Source of the DNA: Methanofollis aquaemaris | GTDB taxonomy: Archaea; Halobacteriota; Methanomicrobia; Methanomicrobiales; Methanofollaceae | Assembly (NCBI RefSeq): GCF_017357525.1 | Contig: NZ_CP036172.1 | Location: 2,578,561-2,642,560, forward strand | Direction: 5' to 3' | Length of the DNA: 64,000 bases | Part shown: piece by piece, positions 7,661 through 13,779 of the stretch | How the letters are laid out: each line of letters starts with the position of its first letter | Position numbering within the stretch: the stretch's first letter is position 1 | Notes under the pieces: model-generated | Seen by the model: the letters and a program-made list of their open reading frames with translations, nothing else | Told to the model about the DNA's origin: nothing | Database searches by the model: none | Made by a program: the position numbers and the translations under genes

Positions 7661-8644
7661 TCATCCAGATCGATTTTTGATCCCGCCTGCCAGGAGGAGC
7701 ACGCCGGCGACGATGACCCCGGCGAGGACGAACCCGGTCAGGGGGTGGGCGGGGACCAGGATGGAAAGATCGGGATGTCCGGTGAGTCCCAGGAATACAT
7801 CAATGACCTTGATCGATGCCGCCCCCAGCAGGATCCCGACCGTCGGGGTGAACCTGGAGAGCCGGAGAAAGTCGGCGGCCTCAAGGGCCGCCACCATCCC
7901 GAGCGAGAGGATCGTTTGCGAGAGCAGCAGGACGAGGAGCGGTCTGTCATACGCGGTGACAATGCTCCCGGCAGAGGCAAGAAGGGCCGAGACCGTGAAT
8001 GCGAGCAGGAGCGGGAACGAGAGCGCAAACCCTGGGTGGCGGATGGACTTCGCCAGGTGTCGTCCGGCGGCGGCGAGGACGACGATGAAGAAGCAGTCCG
8101 CGACGTACAGCACCGGTGCGAGAACCACGACCGCACTCATCCACCCGATCTTCGAGAAGAAGTCGGGGGAGTCGTCTCTGATCAGGTCGACGAAGAGGAC
8201 GAACCCGCAGATCGAGGCGGCGACGAGCAGGTCGGTGAGGTAGGTCGAGAGGAGGTCCAGCGAGAAGAAGAAGGGGCCGACGGCCTCTGTGACCGGCGGG
8301 GCGTTGAACTCAGTCGCAAACCCTTGCAGGAAAAAGAAGAGGACCGAGGCACAGGAGACGGCAGAGGCCAGGAGATATTTTTTGTGGTCTTTAAACCTCT
8401 CCATGACGAGGGGGAGGGGTGTCATGATGCCAAGCACCTGCACGGCGACGATCGTGAGGGTGCCGGGCAGTGCCTCAGGGCCGGCGAGCCGGAACTGGTA
8501 GTATTGCGGTACGATGAGCGCAAGGGCGAGGGCGAGGAGGGCGGGCGTGAGAGCGCGGAGGAGAGCGGAGGGCAATCTCTCGAAGAGCCGGTACAGGACC
8601 GGCGGGGCGAGGATGAATCCGAGGAGGAGGATAATTTCGATCAT
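7661..8644 (-). CDS. Polytopic membrane protein, unknown
   Basis: 327 aa with about ten predicted hydrophobic segments spread along its length (for example IEIILLLGFILAPPVLY at the N terminus and GFVLAGVIVAGVLLLAGGI at the C terminus). I recognise no family motif. It is encoded convergently to the ABC-2 permease (16-nt gap) and lies directly downstream of the 282-aa secreted protein gene on the same strand (30-nt gap). The two probably form a small operon. Confidence 0.7.
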   Translation of the reverse strand: MIEIILLLGFILAPPVLYRLFERLPSALLRALTPALLALALALIVPQYYQFRLAGPEALPGTLTIVAVQVLGIMTPLPLVMERFKDHKKYLLASAVSCASVLFFFLQGFATEFNAPPVTEAVGPFFFSLDLLSTYLTDLLVAASICGFVLFVDLIRDDSPDFFSKIGWMSAVVVLAPVLYVADCFFIVVLAAAGRHLAKSIRHPGFALSFPLLLAFTVSALLASAGSIVTAYDRPLLVLLLSQTILSLGMVAALEAADFLRLSRFTPTVGILLGAASIKVIDVFLGLTGHPDLSILVPAHPLTGFVLAGVIVAGVLLLAGGIKNRSG

Positions 8645-8674
8645 CGTTGTCAGGAAAATGATTGCGGCCTCTTC

Positions 8675-9523
8675 TCAGTACACTCCTTCCCCGGTGATCA
8701 GGACGCCTCTCACCTGATACGTCCCGTTGCACGCTCCCTCGAATTCGTGCTCGATCCTCTCCCTATACGAGTTCGACTGCCACCCCAGCACCCACCACTG
8801 GTTGGTCCCCTGAAATTCGGTGGAGATGGTGAGGACGTTCTCGTCGTCGGCGTCGTAGGAGAGGATGAACGGCACCTCGACGAAATATCCGGAAGATCCC
8901 TCGCTCAGGTGGTAGCCGTCGTGCATGCCTCCCTCCGCCCTGCTGAAATTCTCGGTGATCCGGTAGGGCATGAAGAGGTGTTCGTGGCCGAGTGGCGTCC
9001 TGGTCTCGATCTCGTGGTCGACCGCGGTGTCGTACATACGCAGTTCCATCTCGATCAGCACCGGCGTCTCCTCAGAGTATTGGTCAGAATAGATATGCGT
9101 CGGTTGGGGGAGGTCGGATTCGTTCTCGCCCGGCATGACCGGGATCGGTTCGATCCGGTTGGTGTAGAGGGGGGTGATCCGGTCGGCCGCGATCTTCAGC
9201 ATCGGCACCCCGTTCACCCGCTCGATCTCGACCGATATGGTATCCTGATCGAAATTTTTGAAACTGGTGCGGGAGAGGTCGACGACCGTCTCGTTCTCTC
9301 CGGTGGTCGCGTTGTAATAGGAGGGTACGGGGATCAGAAGGGTCGCGTTCTCCAGCGGGCCGGAGGTGGAGAGTTCGAGTTCATAGATGTGGACCGCCTG
9401 TGAAGTTTCGGGTGCGGTGAGCGTGAAGTAGCCCAGGATCAGTGCGAAGGAGACGACCAGCATGGCGATGAGGATGACGAGGGCGAGGATGATTTTTGTT
9501 GCGATGTTTGGGAGGTTTCCCAT
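8675..9523 (-). CDS. Membrane-anchored exterior protein, unknown
   Basis: 282 aa. One N-terminal membrane helix (IILALVILIAMLVVSFALI) is followed by a beta-rich exterior domain with several N-glycosylation-type sites (YNATTGENETV). A cysteine near the C terminus (EGACNGTYQVRG) is present. No family is recognised. It is probably first in a two-gene operon with the polytopic protein downstream, which suggests a cell-envelope role. Confidence 0.7.
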   Translation of the reverse strand: MGNLPNIATKIILALVILIAMLVVSFALILGYFTLTAPETSQAVHIYELELSTSGPLENATLLIPVPSYYNATTGENETVVDLSRTSFKNFDQDTISVEIERVNGVPMLKIAADRITPLYTNRIEPIPVMPGENESDLPQPTHIYSDQYSEETPVLIEMELRMYDTAVDHEIETRTPLGHEHLFMPYRITENFSRAEGGMHDGYHLSEGSSGYFVEVPFILSYDADDENVLTISTEFQGTNQWWVLGWQSNSYRERIEHEFEGACNGTYQVRGVLITGEGVY

Positions 9524-9755
9524 GGGGAGTTCGTTGAGGGCGGGGGGATATATGGATGATCATGTATTGTCTGGGTGGAGATATTTTGTGGTCTGAGAGT
9601 TTGGGAAAAATCTGTGTCCGGCTCCCAGAACTCCGTCGTGAGATCGAACACTGAAGATATTTCGGTTCACTCATACATTAGTTTTCAAGAGTAAAATGCA
9701 CGAATGGGCCGTTATTATTGGGCCTAAAAATTGTGCTCTTATTTGTAAATGGGGG

Positions 9756-9763
9756 ATATTTAT
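9756..9763 (+). promoter_or_regulatory. TATA box for lipoprotein gene
   Basis: ATATTTAT lies 24-31 nt before the ATG at 9787, giving an almost leaderless transcript. Confidence 0.45.
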
Positions 9764-9786
9764 GTCTTTAAAGTGAAATTATACAG

Positions 9787-10191
9787 ATGAATGCACTGAA
9801 ATTCCTTTCGGCGCTTCTTGTTCTTTCTGCAGCGGTCATTCTCACTGCAGGGTGTTCCGGACCAGCAGACACAGCCTATGACTCTCAGTCCGCCCCGGCA
9901 AATTCAAGTTCTCATGGAGGAGAATTGGAAATCGCGTACACTAAATATGACTGGAGCCAGGAAGGATACCTCCACGTTAGCGGGACCGCAAAAAATGTCG
10001 GTGATGAAACCCTCTCGTCTGCTCAGATCGATGCCAAGTGTTATGACAAAGACGGCGTTCTCCTGCAAACGAAGTCTGATCTCGTCAGAGACCTTGAGCC
10101 CGGAGAGTTGTGGGAGTTTGAAGTAATGTATCAGATCTCGGATATTCAGGATTATTACAATTTCGAAACTATTGTTGGAAACTGTTTCTAA
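9787..10191 (+). CDS. FxLYD-domain lipoprotein
   Basis: 134 aa. The signal peptide ends in a lipobox (ILTAGC, Cys about 23), so it is probably lipid-anchored outside the cell. The mature domain carries GYLHVSGTAKNVGDETLSSAQI ... CYDKDGVLL ... LEPGELWEFEVMY, the pattern of the FxLYD family: an immunoglobulin-like fold common in archaeal and bacterial surface lipoproteins. The function of this family is not established. It is monocistronic, with its own TATA box and a poly-T terminator directly after the stop codon. Confidence 0.8.
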   Translation: MNALKFLSALLVLSAAVILTAGCSGPADTAYDSQSAPANSSSHGGELEIAYTKYDWSQEGYLHVSGTAKNVGDETLSSAQIDAKCYDKDGVLLQTKSDLVRDLEPGELWEFEVMYQISDIQDYYNFETIVGNCF

Positions 10192-10198
10192 TTTTTTT
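10192..10198 (+). terminator. Poly-T terminator
   Basis: T7 directly after the stop codon of the lipoprotein gene. Confidence 0.5.
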
Positions 10199-10232
10199 AA
10201 CTTGCGGGGATGACGGGGGTGGAGCGGGAAGT

Positions 10233-10252
10233 CCCCGGTCTTCAGGCCGGGG
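10233..10252 (+). repeat. IS left-end hairpin
   Basis: CCCCGG (10233-10238) pairs with CCGGGG (10247-10252) around a TC-TTCA-GG loop region. The 'CTTCAGG.CGGGG' core recurs in the right end, consistent with recognition of both ends by the same TnpA. Confidence 0.6.
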
Positions 10253-10290
10253 ATGAAAGCAGAACCACCCTTCTTCCCTACGACAGATAT

Positions 10291-10329
10291 ATCATATTGG
10301 GTATAATATTATGATTCACCCAATATGAT
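10291..10329 (+). promoter_or_regulatory. Inverted repeat covering the tnpA start codon
   Basis: A perfect 12-bp inverted repeat, ATCATATTGGGT (10291-10302) and ACCCAATATGAT (10318-10329), with a 15-nt AT-rich loop. The right arm includes the first ATG (10325). In mRNA the start would be buried in the stem. IS200-type transposases are known to be kept low by 5' structures that mask initiation. Confidence 0.6.
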
Positions 10330-10732
10330 GTATAAACTTGATAGGTCGGCGCATTCGGTCTTTGCTCTCTACTATCATCTGGTGATAGTAGTGAAGTATC
10401 GCCGGAAAGCGTTGTATTCTGACGACATTCGAGAACGTCTGAAAGATATTGTGTGGAACCTATCTGATGAATTGGGTATAGAGGTTGTTGCTCACGAACC
10501 CGCCGAAGATCACTATCATCTTGTCTTCAAAGCGACTCCGAAAACCAACCTTGTCAACGTTGTCAATGTGATCAAGGGAGTATCAGCACGGAGACTGCGG
10601 CAGGAGTTTCCTGCAACAAAGAATATGCTGTGGGGAAAATCCTTCTGGTCTCCATCGTATTTTCTTGCAACATCTGGACAGGTGAGCCTTGACACCCTGA
10701 AAGATTACGTCGATTCTCAATTGGAGAAGTGA
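10325..10732 (+). CDS. tnpA: IS200/IS605 Y1 transposase TnpA
   Basis: 135 aa, the usual length for this single-domain HUH enzyme. It cuts and joins single-stranded DNA at the element ends. The HUH motif is His63-Tyr-His65 (EDHYHLVF), and the catalytic tyrosine is Tyr128 in TLKDYVDSQ. KYRRK near residue 26 and GKSFWSPSYFLATSG are typical family blocks. A second in-frame ATG lies at 10328. The start lies inside a 12-bp inverted repeat and lacks a clear Shine-Dalgarno. The stop codon abuts the tnpB start without a gap. Confidence 0.95.
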   Translation: MMYKLDRSAHSVFALYYHLVIVVKYRRKALYSDDIRERLKDIVWNLSDELGIEVVAHEPAEDHYHLVFKATPKTNLVNVVNVIKGVSARRLRQEFPATKNMLWGKSFWSPSYFLATSGQVSLDTLKDYVDSQLEK

Positions 10733-11920
10733 ATGATCATTTCCTACAAGTATCGAGCATATCCAGATGCACCCGTGGAAACACGATTGCACGAGACCCT
10801 TGATACCTGTAGGTGGCTCTACAACAAACTCCTTGAAGAATGCAACACAGCGCGGGAAAACGGGATCACTCCGACGATGCGGGGAACGCAGGCTCGGATC
10901 GTCACGCTGAAAGATGAAAATCCATCTCTGAAGGGCGTGTACTCCAAAGTGCTTCAGATGGTCAACTATACCCTCTGGAGCAACATCGCTGCACTCTCGC
11001 AGACAAAGAAGAGAGGGCGAAAGATCGGCAAACTCCGGTTCAAGGGCACATTCCGGTACCGGACACTCAACTACAACCAGTCCGGGTTCAAGATCGACCG
11101 TGAACACAGCACGATCACATTCTCGAAGATCGGGACAATTCCGTTCACGATGCATCGACCGTACACGGGAAAGGTGAAGGGCGTTCTGATCACCCGTTCT
11201 GGTGATATATGGTACGTGATTGTTCAGGCAGAGCAGGAGGTCGCCGCGTCAAAGCGGGAAGGGAGATCTGTCGGGATCGATGTCGGTCTGAGCTCGTTTG
11301 CAGTCGATAGCGAGGGGGCGGTGATCGAGAATCCCCGGTTCTATGATCATTCACTGAAGAAGATCAAGACATTACAGCAGAGCATTGCCCGGAAAAAACG
11401 GTTTTCGCAGAACTGGAAGAAGGCAAAGAAGAGACTGGAGAAGACCTATGATCATATCACCAACCAGAAGAAAGATTTCCTGCACAAACTCTCCAGGCAG
11501 TACGTTGACACCTATGCAACAATCTGTGTCGAAGACCTGAATATCAAAGGTCTGAAGGAGAAAAGCAGCTCTAAAGGATTGCACAGGAGCATCCATGATG
11601 CTTCATGGGGACGATTCTATTCTTATCTTGCGTACAAGGCTGAAAGTGCTGGTACGGATTTCGTCAAAGTCGATCCCAGGAATACATCACAGATGTGCTC
11701 AAACTGTGGAAGTATTGTGAAAAAGACCCTCTCTGAGAGAGTCCACGAATGCCCATATTGTGGGTTTGTTGCCGATAGAGATTACAATGCTGCGGTGAAT
11801 ATTCACCGCGTGGGGATGGAACAGCCCTTTGAGCCTGTGGAGACGATACCTCTCCATCACATCTCTGTGATGCAAGTACTGTCCATGAAGCAGGAAGCCA
11901 CGCCCTTCAGGGCGGGGTAG
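10733..11920 (+). CDS. tnpB: TnpB RNA-guided nuclease (IS605 OrfB)
   Basis: 395 aa, normal length. It has a RuvC-like nuclease core: Asp183 in GIDVGLSSFAVD, Glu267 in VEDLNIKGL and the aspartates of DRDYNAAVNI (348-350). A four-Cys zinc ribbon lies between the last two blocks (CSNCG 322-326, CPYCG 340-344). TnpB proteins of this family are known to use a guide RNA from the 3' end of the element to cut donor joints, which favours retention of the transposon. The reading frame runs into the right-end hairpin. All catalytic residues appear intact. The start follows directly after the tnpA stop. Confidence 0.95.
   Translation: MIISYKYRAYPDAPVETRLHETLDTCRWLYNKLLEECNTARENGITPTMRGTQARIVTLKDENPSLKGVYSKVLQMVNYTLWSNIAALSQTKKRGRKIGKLRFKGTFRYRTLNYNQSGFKIDREHSTITFSKIGTIPFTMHRPYTGKVKGVLITRSGDIWYVIVQAEQEVAASKREGRSVGIDVGLSSFAVDSEGAVIENPRFYDHSLKKIKTLQQSIARKKRFSQNWKKAKKRLEKTYDHITNQKKDFLHKLSRQYVDTYATICVEDLNIKGLKEKSSSKGLHRSIHDASWGRFYSYLAYKAESAGTDFVKVDPRNTSQMCSNCGSIVKKTLSERVHECPYCGFVADRDYNAAVNIHRVGMEQPFEPVETIPLHHISVMQVLSMKQEATPFRAG
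11901..11914 (+). repeat. IS right-end hairpin
   Basis: CGCCC-TTCA-GGGCG overlaps the last codons of tnpB and precedes the probable end TTCAC (11920-11924). The 3' portion of the TnpB guide RNA would be transcribed from here, with the guide in the flank beginning near 11925. Confidence 0.65.
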
Positions 11921-12395
11921 TTCACCGGCTTTGTAGAATGCCTCTTCAAGATCTTCTTGCCTTCCCGGACGGATCTTGAGAGTGGAGGCGTTTAGGTCTG
12001 GGTTCACGCGAGTTGATCTTTCCAGGGCCCGAAAAATTGTGAAAAAAAGTTCTGTGAAGGTTGGACGGATCCTGACCATCATGAAGAGGTTTGAAAGAAT
12101 CTCTCCTGAACACACACCGACGATACGGCGGTAACGTGCCGGTGTCGGGTTCGAGGTCTTCACTCCCGGAGGAGCAGAGGGGTCTGCTCATGCCGGGTAT
12201 TTCGCCACATCGCTGTGGCATGAACGATCATAAAACGGTCGCGAGGATAAATATGGGCCGTGCGGTGCGAAAGTGATCTCCTCTCCGGCGGCGGCAGGGT
12301 GTGGCGGGTCGATCATGGGAAATATGGCCGATAAATGGCCTTGTAGAAACCATTCTCTTTTCATCACTTCAACCCCCCTCTGACCTGCATCCATC

Positions 12396-12463
12396 GCCTT
12401 CTCTCATGCTTGCGCCGGGGGCGCTGCCCCCGGACCCCCGGGATGAAGATAGGGGGGGAAGGC
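12396..12463 (+). repeat. Family A palindromic repeat, copy 1 (68 bp)
   Basis: Bounded by GCCTTCT and GGAAGGC. The centre is a hairpin, CCGGGGGC-GCT-GCCCCCGG, followed by ACCCCCGGGATGAAGATAGG. Other copies are at 17024, 25534, 38394 and 49865. Confidence 0.7.
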
Positions 12464-12495
12464 GCTATTGATGCACCTGAAGAGGGGGTTGGTGT

Positions 12496-12535
12496 CCGCC
12501 ACCTATCTTCGCGCGGGGCGGCCAGCCCCCCCGCA
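12496..12535 (-). repeat. Family A' GC-rich repeat, copy 1
   Basis: Read on the minus strand it gives GCGGGGGGGCTGGCCGCC then CGCGCGAAGATAGGTGGCGG. It lies in inverted orientation to the neighbouring family A copy. It shares the GAAGATAGG tail with family A. Confidence 0.6.
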
Positions 12536-12690
12536 GAGATAACCATCAAGAGCATTTCTACAGAGCCCAAATTCAATAATCCATGGAATTCTCCCACGAT
12601 CCTATCCCAGAGCGGGCTTTATTATCGAATGCGAAGACCTTCGCCTCTCCTCATCAACAGACAGGGCCGCACCACATCGAGCCCCCCCCC

Positions 12691-12699
12691 AAAAAAAAA
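12691..12699 (-). terminator. Poly-T terminator of SelB-like gene
   Basis: T9 on the minus strand, directly after the stop codon at 12702-12704 and followed by a G9 run. Confidence 0.55.
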
Positions 12700-12701
12700 G
12701 A

Positions 12702-13646
12702 TTACTCCAGAGTCAGCGTCCCGGCCACCCGCAGACTCCCACCCTCGAGGTACGTCACGACCGCCTTCGAACCATCCTTAAAGACCAGCTCCTTCTCCAG
12801 TTCGACGGTGACGCGGTTGCCCTCCACGGCGACGACCCGTGACGGCAGGAACTGCACCCAGTGCCCGAGGTGGAGGACCATCCCCTCGGTGATGGGGGTC
12901 TTCCAGACCGGGACGAGGTCCAGGGTGCCGGTGACGGTGGTCTCGCACCTGAGCGCGGGGTCGTTGGAGAGTACCGAGCCGCGGTCGAGGTCCGCCTCGT
13001 CGATGTTCTTGAGGGCGAGGCCGACGCGGTCGCCGACGGTCGCCTCGTCGAAGTCGTCGTCGTGCTTCTGGATGGAGCGGACGAGTGCCGTCTTCTCGGT
13101 CGGGAAAGCCCGGAGGGTGTCGTGCTTCCTGAGCGTGCCGTCGGCGACGGTGCCCAGGATCACGGTCCCGATCCCGCGGACATTGAAGAAGTGGTCGATG
13201 GGCACGATGCAGGTCTCTTTCTCTTCGGCGTCTGCACGGGGGGCCGCCGCCGCCTCCAGGAGCCGTTCCCTGAGCACGATGAGGTCGTCCTCCATGCACT
13301 CGTAGCCCGCGAGGCCCAGACCCTTCAGGAGCGGGGTCACCTGCTCGGGGGTGATGTAGTTTCTCAGCACCAAAAAGCCGCGGGGCACCCCGGCCGCCCG
13401 GAGCATCAGCAGGCACTCGCCGAAGACGGCGTCGAGCTGGTCCACCACCATGACCACCGCGTCGGCCATCGACGCCGCATAAAAGAGCGGAGCGAGGCGG
13501 TCGGGATATCGGGTCGGCTCGATGAACGTGAGCGTATCCGCGCCCTTCTTGAGGTTGTAGAAGGTGATGTCGGTGCTCGTCCCTTTCTTGCCCAGGTCCT
13601 TCGCATACCCGGCGGGGCCCAGCACCGCAACCGTGAGGTTTGCCAT
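12702..13646 (-). CDS. SelB/EF-Tu-like translation-factor paralog with degenerate GTPase domain
   Basis: 314 aa from the ATG at 13646 (MANLTVAVLGPAGYAKDLG). The region of the P-loop reads GPAGYAKDLGKKGT and does not fit GxxxxGK(S/T) cleanly. The DxxG motif is absent (FIEPTRYPD instead). Residues about 165-255 form an EF-Tu domain 2 beta barrel (CIVPIDHFFNVRGIGTVILG, GTLRKHDTL, VRSIQKHDDDFDEATVGDRV), as in SelB and EF-1A. A third barrel-like part follows. Similar SelB paralogs with damaged GTPase motifs are known in methanogens; their role is unclear. It is unlikely to be an active GTPase. It is transcribed divergently from the acyl-CoA synthetase gene. Confidence 0.75.
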   Translation of the reverse strand: MANLTVAVLGPAGYAKDLGKKGTSTDITFYNLKKGADTLTFIEPTRYPDRLAPLFYAASMADAVVMVVDQLDAVFGECLLMLRAAGVPRGFLVLRNYITPEQVTPLLKGLGLAGYECMEDDLIVLRERLLEAAAAPRADAEEKETCIVPIDHFFNVRGIGTVILGTVADGTLRKHDTLRAFPTEKTALVRSIQKHDDDFDEATVGDRVGLALKNIDEADLDRGSVLSNDPALRCETTVTGTLDLVPVWKTPITEGMVLHLGHWVQFLPSRVVAVEGNRVTVELEKELVFKDGSKAVVTYLEGGSLRVAGTLTLE

Positions 13647-13738
13647 AGATAGGTATTGGCAGGAGAACGGCATAATGGTTCTCAGGCGGGCAACCGCCGG
13701 ATCCCCGGATTTCTCCCCATCCGCACCTGGGCGGCAGA

Positions 13739-13748
13739 TGTATATACT
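13739..13748 (+). promoter_or_regulatory. TATA box for acyl-CoA synthetase gene
   Basis: TGTATATACT lies 32-41 nt before the ATG at 13780. Confidence 0.5.
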
Positions 13749-13779
13749 CACCGTCTGAATCCCGGCAGGGTGCCGGTTG

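Larger units (their letters stand above)
10224..11925 (+). mobile_element. IS200/IS605-family insertion sequence (tnpA + tnpB)
   Basis: Complete element with a Y1 transposase and a TnpB gene in the same orientation, framed by subterminal hairpins instead of inverted repeats, as expected for this family. The left-end hairpin is at 10233-10252 and the right-end hairpin at 11901-11914, followed by TTCAC at 11920-11924. Outer borders are approximate, since no target duplication is formed by this family. Both genes are intact, so the element may be active. Confidence 0.85.
12337..12567. mobile_element. Candidate MITE-like composite repeat
   Basis: It is bounded by 13-bp imperfect terminal inverted repeats, GGCCTTGTAGAAA (12337-12349) and TTTCTACAGAGCC (12555-12567), matching at 11 of 13 positions. 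Inside lie one copy of each GC-rich palindromic repeat. The terminal motif recurs at other intergenic sites of the window. No coding capacity. Confidence 0.4.
11926..12690. other. Non-coding stretch with repeats between the IS and the SelB-like gene
   Basis: No credible gene is seen. The right flank of the IS starts with GGCTTTGTAGAAT (11927-11939), one copy of the 13-bp repeat motif. The right half holds a candidate composite repeat element (12337-12567). A minus-strand frame ending inside the IS lacks a good start and is not called. Confidence 0.5.

Noticed and set aside
7745-9403. Long plus-strand frame (552 codons) opposite the two membrane-protein genes
   Set aside because: Composition is the mirror image of hydrophobic codons (Glu/Arg/Gly-rich) and there is no domain; it is a shadow of the real minus-strand genes.
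11699-12163. Minus-strand frame of 154 codons reading from 12163 into the IS
   Set aside because: It starts at a GTG without a ribosome site at proper distance, runs antisense through the tnpB zinc-ribbon region and IS end, and shows no family resemblance. A gene cut by the IS cannot be excluded but is not supported.
12396-12463. CRISPR array formed by the intergenic repeats
   Set aside because: Copies are far apart, in both orientations, with no regular spacers and no cas genes in the window.
12364-12597. Short frames over the GC-rich repeats at 12.4 kb
   Set aside because: They read through repeat DNA with Pro/Arg-rich, non-conserved output.
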